A stretch of 18,007 nt of DNA from Phycisphaerales bacterium UBA4658 (GTDB lineage Bacteria; Planctomycetota; Phycisphaerae; Phycisphaerales; UBA1924). Positions 7,848-15,211 of the stretch are shown one piece after another; within the stretch, counting starts at the first letter, position 1, and every line of letters begins with the position of its first letter. A program made the translations under genes and the position numbers. The notes under the pieces are model-generated. The model searched no databases and was not told the DNA's origin. It saw nothing but the letters and a program-made list of their open reading frames with translations. The DNA lies in the NCBI GenBank assembly GCA_002405485.1, contig DHLW01000087.1, positions 1 to 18,007 on the forward strand. Reading direction: 5' to 3'.

Positions 7848-9584
7848 ATGGCTTCAACAACCGCCTTCTTCTCAGGACTCACCGGGCTCTCCGCCAACGC
7901 CCGCAATCTGGACGTGATCGGCAACAACATCTCGAACGTGAACACAACCGCGTTCAAGTCCAGCCGCATGCTGTTCGGCACGCAGTTCAGCCGCACCCTC
8001 AACGCTGGCGCGGCACCTGGGGACCAGTTCGGCGGGTCGAACCCGACACAGATCGGCTTCGGCGTGACCATCGCGGGCACGCAGCGGAACTTCACGACCG
8101 GCGCGGTCAGCCCGACCGGCGATCCGCGCGATCTTGCGATCGACGGCGCCGGGTTCTTCATCGTGAATCGCGGCGACGGGAACGTCTTCACCCGCGCTGG
8201 GTCGTTCCGTCAGAACAGCGCCAACGACCTCGTCACGATCTCGGGTGAACGCGTGCAGGGCTTCGGAATCGACCAGGACTTCAACATCGTGCGCGGCGTG
8301 CTCACCGACATCAACATTCCCGTCGGGCAGCTCACGCTCGCCGAGGCCACCGAGAACGTGCGACTCTCCGGAAATCTGAACGCCGGGGGCAACGTGCCCA
8401 CGCGCGGTTCGCTGACGACGTTCGCGCCGCTCAGCGCGCTCCCCGCGGCGGCGCCCGCGCCGGGCGCGGGCAACCAGCTCGCCCTGAACACCCGGCTTGT
8501 CGACATCCAGGACCCGGCGGCCGCGGGCTCGCCGCTCTTCGCATCCGGACAGACGATCCGGCTCTCCGGGGCACGCAAGGGGACGCAGAATGTTCCATCG
8601 GCCGAGCTCGCGGTCGGCACGGCAACGACCGTGCAGGACTATCTCACGTTCCTGAACCAGGCGCTCAATCTCAACGTGTCTCTTGGCGCGAATCCCGACG
8701 GCCGATCGCCCGGCGCGGCGCTCGACCCGGCGACGGGTGTCATCACCATCGTCGGCAACGTCGGCACGGCAAACTCGCTGGACATCGAGACGGCCGATCT
8801 CAGCATCGTGCAGCCCTCCGGCGCGCTCCGGAATCCCCTCACGGCGACGACCACCTCCACCGCCGACGGCGAGAGCGTGCTCACCAGCTTCATCGTCTAT
8901 GACTCCCTCGGCGCGCCAGTCACCGTCAACCTCCGCATGGTGCTCGAGAGCAAGCAGGGCGGATTCGGAACCACCTGGAGGTACTTCGCCGAGTCCCCCG
9001 ACAACCAGGATGTGACCGATGTCCTCGGCACGGGCACTGTCGATTTCGACGCCTCCGGCCGGCTCATCAGCACCGCCGCGGTGAGCGTCGGCGTCGATCG
9101 CACCGGCACCGGCGCGCAGTCGCCGTTGAACTTCAACCTGAACTTCGGCGACGCCGCCTCCGCCGTCACCGCCCTGGCAAACAGCTCCTCCTCGCTGGCC
9201 GCCATCAGCCAGGACGGAGCGCCCATCGGCACGCTGCAGGCCTACGGCGTGGGTCAGGATGGGATCATCACCGGCGGCTTCTCCAACGGCCTCACGCGAA
9301 CGCTCGGGCAGGTCGCCGTCGCGACCTTCGCCAACCCTGAAGGCCTTGTGGAGATCGGCGGCAACTCCTACGTGCCCGGCGCCAACTCCGGAGCCCCGCT
9401 GGTCACAACCCCGCTGGAGCTCGGCGCCGGCAAGATGGTCGGGGGCGCGCTCGAACTCTCGAACGTCGACCTCAGCCAGGAGTTCATCAACCTGATCCTC
9501 TCCAGCACCGGCTACTCCGCGTCGTCCAGAGTTATCACCACCACCGACCAGTTGATGCAGCAGCTCCTGGCCATCGGCCGGTAG
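7848..9584 (+). CDS. flgE: FlgE, flagellar hook protein
   Basis: FlgE polymerises into the hook, the flexible joint outside the cell. At 578 residues it is larger than enteric FlgE (about 400), implying extra outer domains. The N-terminal D0 region has the rod/hook signature LDVIGNNISNVNTTAFKSSR at about 22-41. The C-terminal D0 region is canonical: ELSNVDLSQEFINLILSS, then ITTTDQLMQQLLAIGR at the very end. Middle regions carry the typical hook segments AIDGAGFFIVNRGDG and VFTRAGSF. ATG 7848 has an ideal ribosome site (GGAGG, 7836-7840). I see no cysteine in the protein, so the Cys-Lys lysinoalanine cross-link known from spirochaete hooks could not form. It is the last hook gene of the block; a 135-base gap follows. 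Confidence 0.96.
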   Translation: MASTTAFFSGLTGLSANARNLDVIGNNISNVNTTAFKSSRMLFGTQFSRTLNAGAAPGDQFGGSNPTQIGFGVTIAGTQRNFTTGAVSPTGDPRDLAIDGAGFFIVNRGDGNVFTRAGSFRQNSANDLVTISGERVQGFGIDQDFNIVRGVLTDINIPVGQLTLAEATENVRLSGNLNAGGNVPTRGSLTTFAPLSALPAAAPAPGAGNQLALNTRLVDIQDPAAAGSPLFASGQTIRLSGARKGTQNVPSAELAVGTATTVQDYLTFLNQALNLNVSLGANPDGRSPGAALDPATGVITIVGNVGTANSLDIETADLSIVQPSGALRNPLTATTTSTADGESVLTSFIVYDSLGAPVTVNLRMVLESKQGGFGTTWRYFAESPDNQDVTDVLGTGTVDFDASGRLISTAAVSVGVDRTGTGAQSPLNFNLNFGDAASAVTALANSSSSLAAISQDGAPIGTLQAYGVGQDGIITGGFSNGLTRTLGQVAVATFANPEGLVEIGGNSYVPGANSGAPLVTTPLELGAGKMVGGALELSNVDLSQEFINLILSSTGYSASSRVITTTDQLMQQLLAIGR

Positions 9585-9719
9585 TGTCCACGCTGCCCGA
9601 CGCCGGTCGGCCAACACTGCGCTCCGTGCACACAGGGCTCACCTGTTCCGGCGGCTGATCTCGTGCCATCGGCCACGAGGATTCTGGTCCGATCCGGTCC
9701 ACCATCCGATAAGCAGGTC

Positions 9720-10493
9720 ATGGGCAACATCTCCATCGCCGGGCTGGTGTGTGGCGGGGTGCTGGTTCTCGCGGGCTTCGCGCTCAGCGAGCAGACGGGT
9801 TGGCTTGGTGCATCCTCAACACCCCTGATCGTGCTCGGACTGTGCACGATCCTGGCCGTCGCGGCGATCTGGCTTGCCGCGGTTCTTGGCCTCGGCCGGC
9901 GCTTGCAGGTGCCAAGGCACGCCGCCCGGATCGAGCATCTGATCGACATCCTCACGGCGATCAGCGCCGATGCCCACGCTCGGGGCATCCTGGTCCTCGC
10001 CGATGCCGGCGTGCCGGATCGACGCACGCTGTTTGCCGCCGGCGTGCACATGGTGCTGGCGGGGGCTCCGCCGGCGGAGATCCGGCGAGAACTGAGCGAT
10101 AGAGCCGAGGCCGAGAGCCGAACCGCGCATCGCCACCGTACGAGACTGGTCACGCTCTGCCGCGTGGCCCCCGTCGTGGTGCTGAGCGCCGGGCTGGCTG
10201 GGGTGCTGCTGCTGCTGACCCTCATCGGTCGCGTGGAACACATGAACACGCTCGCGACGTTCGGGGTGCTGGGCGGCGTGTACGCCGCGTTCGTGATGGC
10301 GGCGGGGGCTCAGGAGCTTGGCGATCGAGCCATGGCCCGCGTGGCCGAGGACGAACTCGCCGGCATCCTCGTGGCCGAGACGCTGCTGGCGATCCGCACG
10401 GGGGAGTCGCCCGAGCGTGTGCGGGCCATTCTGCTGGGCTTGCTGCCGTCGACCGAGCACTCCGGGCATTCGGAGATGCTCAAGGCCGCATAA
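9720..10493 (+). CDS. Divergent MotA-like (MotA/TolQ/ExbB family) membrane protein
   Basis: MotA and a partner MotB form the ion channel that drives the motor. This 257-residue product has the MotA plan: TM1 about 5-22, TM2 about 33-57 (TPLIVLGLCTILAVAA, matching the MotA SLLIVLGG strand), a long cytoplasmic loop, TM3 about 147-170 with the conserved proline (P151 in VAPVVV), TM4 about 178-199, and a helical tail. The loop keeps the pattern DILTAISADAHARGILVLA and FAAGVHMVLAG. By-eye alignment places His86 where MotA has Arg90 and Ala94 where it has Glu98, the FliG-facing charges; the TM4 threonines and proline are also replaced. It occupies the motA slot between flgE and fliL, but no motB follows. 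An in-frame GTG at 9663 would add 19 residues. The family call is good; function as a stator is uncertain. Confidence 0.72.
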   Translation: MGNISIAGLVCGGVLVLAGFALSEQTGWLGASSTPLIVLGLCTILAVAAIWLAAVLGLGRRLQVPRHAARIEHLIDILTAISADAHARGILVLADAGVPDRRTLFAAGVHMVLAGAPPAEIRRELSDRAEAESRTAHRHRTRLVTLCRVAPVVVLSAGLAGVLLLLTLIGRVEHMNTLATFGVLGGVYAAFVMAAGAQELGDRAMARVAEDELAGILVAETLLAIRTGESPERVRAILLGLLPSTEHSGHSEMLKAA

Positions 10494-10587
10494 CCACCGC
10501 CGATCGGTGCCGGAGGCGATCTGCGTTGGACCCTTGATAACCGGTGGGACGTGAACCGCGTGTCCGGATGGTTCGATATCCGTTGAT

Positions 10588-10613
10588 ACCCGGGCGACGA
10601 CTGCGCGCCGGGT
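10588..10613 (+). promoter_or_regulatory. Hairpin just upstream of the fliL ribosome site
   Basis: ACCCGGGCG (10588-10596) pairs with CGC (10604-10606) and CCGGGT (10608-10613), with one bulged G and a 7-base loop, giving a 9-bp stem. It ends 4 bases before the GGAGG ribosome site of fliL (10618-10622). There is no T tract, so it is not a typical terminator. It could affect translation or mark a transcript processing site; this is inference only. Confidence 0.35.
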
Positions 10614-10631
10614 GCACGGAGGCACGCGACC

Positions 10632-11195
10632 ATGTCGGACAAGAACAAGAAGGACGCCAAGGCCCCCGAGTCGGCCCCAGCCGAGGCCGAGCCGAAGAAG
10701 AAGGGCCTTCCCATCAAGACCATCGCCGTGGTCGCGGTGATCATGGTGCTCGAGGGGGCGCTTGTGTTCTTCGTGCTTGGGGCGCTGGGTGGTCCGAAGA
10801 AGACCGAAGCGGCGACCGAAGCCAAGCATCTCGAGCACGACGAGTCGGAACAGACCAAGGAGATCCGGCTGTTCGACAAGGAGGACGAGCGCTTCCAGAA
10901 CCTGACCGCCGGGCGGGTGTGGATCTGGAACGTGTCCTTCTTCGTGCAGGTCAAGAACAAGAACGCCGAGCGGGTCGAGAACGTGCTCGAACAGCGGAAG
11001 GCGGAGATCAAGGAAGGCGTGAGCCAGATCGTCAGCCGCTCCCCGATCGCCCAGCTCAAGGAACCAGAACGCCAGAGTCTGAACCGGCAAGTCTCGGCCC
11101 TTCTGGAGAAAATCGTCGGGCAGGACAACGACGGTAAGTCCCTGATCGAGCGGGTCCTGATCCCCACCTGCAACGGGTTCCCCTCGGACTTCTGA
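10632..11195 (+). CDS. fliL: FliL, stator-associated basal body protein
   Basis: FliL is a single-pass inner-membrane protein whose periplasmic domain forms rings around the stator and supports torque. The 187-residue product has a Lys/Glu/Ala/Pro-rich cytoplasmic start, a membrane helix at about 28-50, then a periplasmic domain with the FliL pattern: a beta strand (VWIWNVSFFVQVKN), the helix ENVLEQRKAEIKEGVSQIVS with the usual break before a second helix, and a C-terminal SLIERVLIPTC strand. ATG 10632 has a strong ribosome site (GGAGG, 10618-10622). It follows the MotA-like gene by 138 bases, a gap holding the hairpin at 10588-10613. In related operons fliM comes next; here 164 bases without a gene follow and then fliN. 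Confidence 0.85.
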   Translation: MSDKNKKDAKAPESAPAEAEPKKKGLPIKTIAVVAVIMVLEGALVFFVLGALGGPKKTEAATEAKHLEHDESEQTKEIRLFDKEDERFQNLTAGRVWIWNVSFFVQVKNKNAERVENVLEQRKAEIKEGVSQIVSRSPIAQLKEPERQSLNRQVSALLEKIVGQDNDGKSLIERVLIPTCNGFPSDF

Positions 11196-11359
11196 GCCGG
11201 GGAATCCAGGCGAACGCGCGGCAATTGCGCGTCGATCCGCGAACATCTGCGCGAAAACTGCGATGAGCGCGAGGGTTGCGCCGATAACTGGCGTGCGCGC
11301 CGAGAATCGTCGCGTCCGCCGCACGGATGCGTCGGTCCATGTCGAGCGTGGAGACGCTC

Positions 11360-11956
11360 ATGAGCGATCAACCCGTACAACCCACGCCGGATGACGCCCA
11401 GGACCTGGCCGCCGACGCCCTGCGGGCGGCTCAGGCTGCGGTCGCCAGCTTGAAGTCGCAGACCACCGAGACGTCCGCGGCGTCCGGCGGAGATGACGCT
11501 GCCGCCGCGGCTCTTCTGGCAGCGCAGCAGGCGATCGAGGCGGCAAAGTCCCTGAACCCGCCTTTGGGCGCGCCAAGCCAGCCGCAGGGGTCGGGCGGCT
11601 ATGCGGATTCGGGAGCATCGCCTGCCCCATCGGTGCGTCCGTCGGCCCAACCACTCAATCTTCCGAGTTTCAGTCCGGTCGCCGCCCCGCAGCGTCCCGA
11701 GGGCATCGATCTGCTTTCGGATGTCAATCTGAACGTCAAAATCGAGCTTGGTCGAACGCGCATGCTTGTGGAAGACGTGCTGCGACTGGGTGAGGGCAGC
11801 GTTGTCGAACTCGACAAGCTCGCGGGCGATCCGGTCGACGTCTATGTGAACGATCGGCACGTCGCCCGAGGCGAGGTGCTCGTGCTCAATGACAACTTCT
11901 GCGTTCGAATCAACGAGATCATCGCGCTCGTCGGGGACGACGCGACCAAACGCTGA
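11360..11956 (+). CDS. fliN: FliN, flagellar motor switch protein with long N-terminal extension
   Basis: FliN forms the lower C ring and binds the FliH-FliI export complex. From the ATG at 11360 there are 198 residues, against about 80-140 in many FliN proteins. Residues about 118-192 are a complete SpoA domain: [18 protein letters not shown], the helix [20 protein letters not shown], then [20 protein letters not shown] and VRINEII. A Cys (181) sits where Gly is usual. Residues 1-117 are Ala/Pro/Ser-rich with two similar Ala-rich helices at 20-33 and 51-64. The start at 11360 is chosen for GGAG at 11350-11353; in-frame ATGs at 11327 and 11339 would add 11 and 7 residues. No fliM precedes it, so FliM must be coded elsewhere or be replaced. 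Confidence 0.93.
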   Translation: MSDQPVQPTPDDAQDLAADALRAAQAAVASLKSQTTETSAASGGDDAAAAALLAAQQAIEAAKSLNPPLGAPSQPQGSGGYADSGASPAPSVRPSAQPLNLPSFSPVAAPQRPEGIDLLSDVNLNVKIELGRTRMLVEDVLRLGEGSVVELDKLAGDPVDVYVNDRHVARGEVLVLNDNFCVRINEIIALVGDDATKR

Positions 11957-11981
11957 CACTGCCGTCGTTCGTTCTTCAACC

Positions 11982-11998
11982 CCGCGGCGGAGCCGCGG
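11982..11998 (+). repeat. Perfect GC hairpin between fliN and fliO
   Basis: CCGCGGC (11982-11988) and GCCGCGG (11992-11998) form a perfect 7-bp stem with a GGA triloop in the 61-base gap between fliN and fliO. The right arm is part of AGCCGCGGCT (11991-12000), itself a 10-base palindrome. No T run follows, so intrinsic termination is doubtful. It may be a dispersed GC-rich palindrome, an mRNA stability element, or a weak attenuator. Confidence 0.5.
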
Positions 11999-12017
11999 CT
12001 GCAACCCGATCGCCAGG

Positions 12018-12998
12018 ATGGCCCACGCTCGCGTACAAGCTCGTCTTCTCATCGGCTGTCTTGCCGGCACCCTCGGCGTTCAGGCGGCCCTGGGCGCGCC
12101 CACGGCCGCGCCGGTGGTCGGCGTGCCGGCCGCTCAGTCGATCGTGGGAGAACTGAGCCAGGAGCAGGGCGCTTCGGCATCCAGGCCGGTCGCCGCGGCC
12201 ACGCCGACGGATCGCCAGCCACGCCCCCTCGGGCAGCCAAGAAATCAAGCCGCCGCCGACCGAGCCGCTGAAGGGAGCGGCGCGGCGGCGGCGGCCTTGT
12301 GGGACAACACGTTCGTGCGCACGACGCTGAGTCTGGCGCTCGTGCTCTGCCTCATCCTCGGGCTGGCGGTCATCGTCAAGGCGATCGCCAAGAAGAATGG
12401 GAGTCTGGCGGCGGCGCTCGGCGCTTCGGGTCCCAGGCCCGCCGGGTTGATCGAGGTGCTCGGGAGGTATCCCATCGGCCGGGGGCAGACGCTCATTCTG
12501 CTCAAGCTCGAGCGGCGGGTGCTGCTTGTCGGGCAGACCGCGTCGCGTTTTCGGGGAGCCTCGGGCGGGCTTGTGACACTCTGCGAGATCGGCGACCCGG
12601 AGAGTGTCGCCGAGATTCTTGCCAGAAGCCAGGACGCCGAGCACGCGTCGATCACGAACCGGTTTCAGTCGATGCTGCATCGATTCGACCAGTCGCACGC
12701 AGCAGCCGTGGACGTCGGAGAGATGTCGGACACGCTCGGTCGAGCCGTGACCCGTGGTGAAGACGGTGACACTCTCGAGTTGCTGGATGAGCGGTCGATT
12801 CTGCATCGTTTTCCGGACATCACGCACGCCGCTGAGGCCCGCGGGCCGGCGGCGGGCACCTGCGCGCAGCAGGTCGGGTCCGGAACGTACGGCCCCGCGC
12901 CGCAGGCCATGCGGAACCTGCAGGACACGGGTTCGACCGAGTCGTATGGGTCCATTCGGGAGCGGCTTCACGCGCTCCGGGGCGAGGCGCACCGATGA
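12018..12998 (+). CDS. fliO: FliO, export gate assembly protein (extended form)
   Basis: FliO is a membrane protein that stabilises FliP during assembly of the export gate. From the ATG at 12018 there are 326 residues, well above the usual 100-220. Residues 1-27 look like a signal peptide or first membrane helix (MAHARVQARLLIGCLAG, then a small-residue site near ALGA). An Ala/Pro/Gln-rich linker follows, then a membrane helix at about 100-121. A cytoplasmic FliO domain follows at about 143-205, with the typical IEVLGRYPIGRGQTLILLKL and RRVLLVGQT. The last 120 residues resemble nothing I know. An in-frame open stretch upstream to 11889 lies inside fliN and is not family-like. The TGA overlaps the fliP ATG (ATGA at 12995-12998), so the two are probably translationally coupled. 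Confidence 0.83.
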   Translation: MAHARVQARLLIGCLAGTLGVQAALGAPTAAPVVGVPAAQSIVGELSQEQGASASRPVAAATPTDRQPRPLGQPRNQAAADRAAEGSGAAAAALWDNTFVRTTLSLALVLCLILGLAVIVKAIAKKNGSLAAALGASGPRPAGLIEVLGRYPIGRGQTLILLKLERRVLLVGQTASRFRGASGGLVTLCEIGDPESVAEILARSQDAEHASITNRFQSMLHRFDQSHAAAVDVGEMSDTLGRAVTRGEDGDTLELLDERSILHRFPDITHAAEARGPAAGTCAQQVGSGTYGPAPQAMRNLQDTGSTESYGSIRERLHALRGEAHR

Positions 12999-14014
12999 AG
13001 CCGTGTGCCATCAATCTCGCGAGCCTGCTGCTGGTCTTCCTCCTTGCGCTCGCGGCCACCCCGACGCCGGCCCCGGCCCAGGAGCTGTATGGTCCGCCGG
13101 CGGCGAGCACTGTGCGGACACCGCTCTCGATCGATCCGACTCGGGCTCTTGGAGACGACGTCAATCCCGTTTCGGTGATCGGCGCCGTCGGGGAGACACT
13201 GACCGGTCTCGCCGGGCGGGGGGATCAGCGGGGTTCCGGAGCCGTGCGGCAAGGCGAGGGCGGTGATGAGGGTGGGGGGCTGAGTGCGGGAATCAACGTC
13301 ATCGTGCTGCTGACGGTGATCACGCTCGTGCCGTCCATCATGCTGATGTGCACGTGCTTCGTGCGCATCGTCATTGTCCTCGGGCTGCTCAAGCAGGCAC
13401 TCGGCACGCAGACGCTCCCGCCGCCGCAGGTCATCGTCGGACTCGCGCTGTTCATGACGCTCCTGGTCATGTCGCCGACGCTGGACCGGATGCACCGGGA
13501 GGCGATCCTCCCGTACCGTGCCGGAGAGATTCGGAACTACGACGAGCTCTGGAGCAAGGCGCGGCAGCCACTCCGCGATTTCATGTTCGATCAGATCGAG
13601 ACCACGGGCAACTGGTCGAGCGTGTACATGATCCTGAACTACCGGGGCGTAGACACGTCGGATCCGTCCAAGCTCAGCACCGCGGACGTGGACATGATCA
13701 CGCTTGTGCCTGCGTTCATGCTCAGCGAGCTCAAGACCGGGTTCCTCATCGGGTTCAAGGTCTTTCTGCCCTTTCTGGTCATTGACATCGTCATCAGCAG
13801 TCTGCTCATCTCCATGGGCATGATGATGCTGCCGCCCGTGCTCATCAGTCTGCCGTTCAAGCTGCTGCTCTTTGTGCTCGTAGACGGCTGGACGCTGGTG
13901 ATCGGGTCCTTGCTCCAGTCCTTCGTCGTGCGTCCGGGGCCTGGCACGCTCGCCGCGCATGTTCAAGGTGCCTCCTCCCACGCCGGGCCGCTGGCCGTGC
14001 TCGGCTTCGGGTAG
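12995..14014 (+). CDS. fliP: FliP, flagellar export gate core protein
   Basis: Five FliP subunits with FliQ and FliR form the export channel inside the MS ring. The 339-residue product has a clear signal peptide (1-28, ending APAQ), as in many FliP proteins. A Gly-rich region of about 70 residues (29-98) follows, then the canonical core: a TM helix and CFVRIVIVLGLLKQALGTQT at 121-140, PPPQVIVGLALFMTLLVMSP at 142-161, LVPAFMLSELKTGFLIGF at 237-254, DIVISSLLISMGMMMLPP at 264-281, and ISLPFKLLLFVLVDGW at 284-299. Typical FliP is about 245 residues; the excess lies in the segment after the signal peptide and in a tail of about 25 residues. The start overlaps the stop of fliO. An 89-base gap separates it from fliQ. 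Confidence 0.96.
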   Translation: MKPCAINLASLLLVFLLALAATPTPAPAQELYGPPAASTVRTPLSIDPTRALGDDVNPVSVIGAVGETLTGLAGRGDQRGSGAVRQGEGGDEGGGLSAGINVIVLLTVITLVPSIMLMCTCFVRIVIVLGLLKQALGTQTLPPPQVIVGLALFMTLLVMSPTLDRMHREAILPYRAGEIRNYDELWSKARQPLRDFMFDQIETTGNWSSVYMILNYRGVDTSDPSKLSTADVDMITLVPAFMLSELKTGFLIGFKVFLPFLVIDIVISSLLISMGMMMLPPVLISLPFKLLLFVLVDGWTLVIGSLLQSFVVRPGPGTLAAHVQGASSHAGPLAVLGFG

Positions 14015-14103
14015 AGGACCGTGGCGCGGACTTCGCCCTGCGGCTCTGCCATCGCCGCCCCGGTCGTCCTGAATGCAACCTCGTACATACGTGCAGGGTC
14101 AAC

Positions 14104-14358
14104 ATGTCCGACGCGCAGACCATCGAACTCATCCGCGACACGCTGCTGATCGCCATGAAGATCGTCGTTCCGATTCTCATCGCCGGCGTGGTCGTCGGGC
14201 TCATCATCGCGATCTTTCAGGCCGTCACGAGCATCCAGGAGCAGACGCTGACGTTTGCGCCCAAGATCATCGTGATGCTCATCGTCACGGTGCTGCTCCT
14301 GCCTTGGATCGTGGTGCGACTGCTCGAGTTCACCACGGCCATGCTCACCAACTGGTAA
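14104..14358 (+). CDS. fliQ: FliQ, flagellar export gate protein
   Basis: FliQ subunits wrap around the FliP-FliR core and close the export channel. The 84-residue product is of normal family length, with two membrane hairpins: IAMKIVVPILIAGVVVGLII in the first and the second from about residue 55 (IVMLIVTVLLLPWIVVRLLE). The segment between them, FQAVTSIQEQTLTFAPKI, is the strongest family signature. ATG 14104 is preceded by AGGG at 14095-14098. The gene lies between fliP and fliR, as expected. Confidence 0.96.
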   Translation: MSDAQTIELIRDTLLIAMKIVVPILIAGVVVGLIIAIFQAVTSIQEQTLTFAPKIIVMLIVTVLLLPWIVVRLLEFTTAMLTNW

Positions 14359-14375
14359 CCCGTTCCGCATCGGCC

Positions 14376-15203
14376 ATGCCGACCCTCGGTCCCATCCTCG
14401 ATCACGTCGGGCCATTCCTGCTGGTCCTGTTCCGGATCAGCGGCGTGCTCGTGTTCGCGCCGATGCTCGCCAGCTCGGTCATTCCGGCCCGCGTCCGGAT
14501 GCTCATCGCCGCCGCCCTGGCGCTGTCGGTGTATCCCGTCCTGCCCGCCGCGCAGACTCGGCCCATGGAGATGGACGTGCTCTCGCTCCTGCCGGTCGCG
14601 ATCGGGGAGGTGCTCATCGGCGTTGCGATCGGGTTGATCGCCGCGCTGCCGATCTTCGCGTTGCAACTGGCCGGGCTGATCATGGGGCAGCAGGCCGGAA
14701 TCGCTCTTGGGCAGGTGTACAACCCGGCCCTGGAGGCCGAAGTGGATGTCATCGGTCAGCTCATGGTGTACGCGGGCATCGCGATCTTCGTCTCCCTCGG
14801 CGGGCTGGAGACGCTGTTTCTCGCCGCCGCCGAGACGTTCAAGAGCGTCCCTGTCGGCTCCGCGGGCTGGACGCTTGGGCCGGTCGATCTCATCAGCGGG
14901 CTGGTGGCCTCGGGATTTCAACTGGCGCTCCGCGTGAGCGCGCCGGTGCTCTGCATCATCCTCATCGAGACGATCGCCGCCGCGCTGCTCGCAAAGACCA
15001 TCCCGCAGATCAACGTGCAGTCCGTCGGGTTTGCGATCAAGGTGATCATCACCCTGCTGGTGCTGGCCGCCTCCGCGGGTGCGATCGTCCACGCGGCTGG
15101 GGGCGACATCCAGGACGCCCTGAATGCCGTGGGTGACTGGACGAGAGATCTCGCGCCAATGTCCGCCGCACCTTCGCTTTCGCCGCCCTTAACCAGGAAC
15201 TGA
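14376..15203 (+). CDS. fliR: FliR, flagellar export gate protein
   Basis: FliR completes the export gate with FliP and FliQ and contacts FlhB. From the ATG at 14376 there are 275 residues, close to the usual 260. The N-terminus has the family pattern FRISGVLVFAPMLASSVIPA at about 19-38. Further on come the helix-rich stretch VAIGEVLIGVAIGLIAALP and the segment MGQQAGIALGQVYNP, both typical. C-terminal helices follow with a short Ser/Pro tail. The open frame reaches further upstream over fliQ, but that part is not family-like, so the start is set at 14376, 17 bases after the fliQ stop; the ribosome site is weak. flhB starts 8 bases downstream. Confidence 0.94.
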   Translation: MPTLGPILDHVGPFLLVLFRISGVLVFAPMLASSVIPARVRMLIAAALALSVYPVLPAAQTRPMEMDVLSLLPVAIGEVLIGVAIGLIAALPIFALQLAGLIMGQQAGIALGQVYNPALEAEVDVIGQLMVYAGIAIFVSLGGLETLFLAAAETFKSVPVGSAGWTLGPVDLISGLVASGFQLALRVSAPVLCIILIETIAAALLAKTIPQINVQSVGFAIKVIITLLVLAASAGAIVHAAGGDIQDALNAVGDWTRDLAPMSAAPSLSPPLTRN

Positions 15204-15211
15204 CAGACCCC

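Noticed and set aside
7872..9617. Minus-strand frame of 581 codons opposite flgE
   Set aside because: Antisense shadow of a clear hook protein; composition is biased and no motif is visible.
9705..9712. TCCGATAA, near sigma-28 -10 box, just before the MotA-like start
   Set aside because: The -35 position (about 9686-9693) has no match, so a promoter is not supported.
11280..11287. GCCGATAA, an exact sigma-28 -10 box, upstream of fliN
   Set aside because: No -35 box at the right distance; the nearest AAA-containing stretch (11253-11260) leaves a 19-base spacer. One chance match is expected in a region of this size on both strands.
11889..12017. Upstream in-frame extension of fliO into fliN
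   Set aside because: It overlaps the conserved end of fliN and encodes Ser/Arg-rich shadow sequence; the ATG at 12018 gives a signal-like N-terminus.
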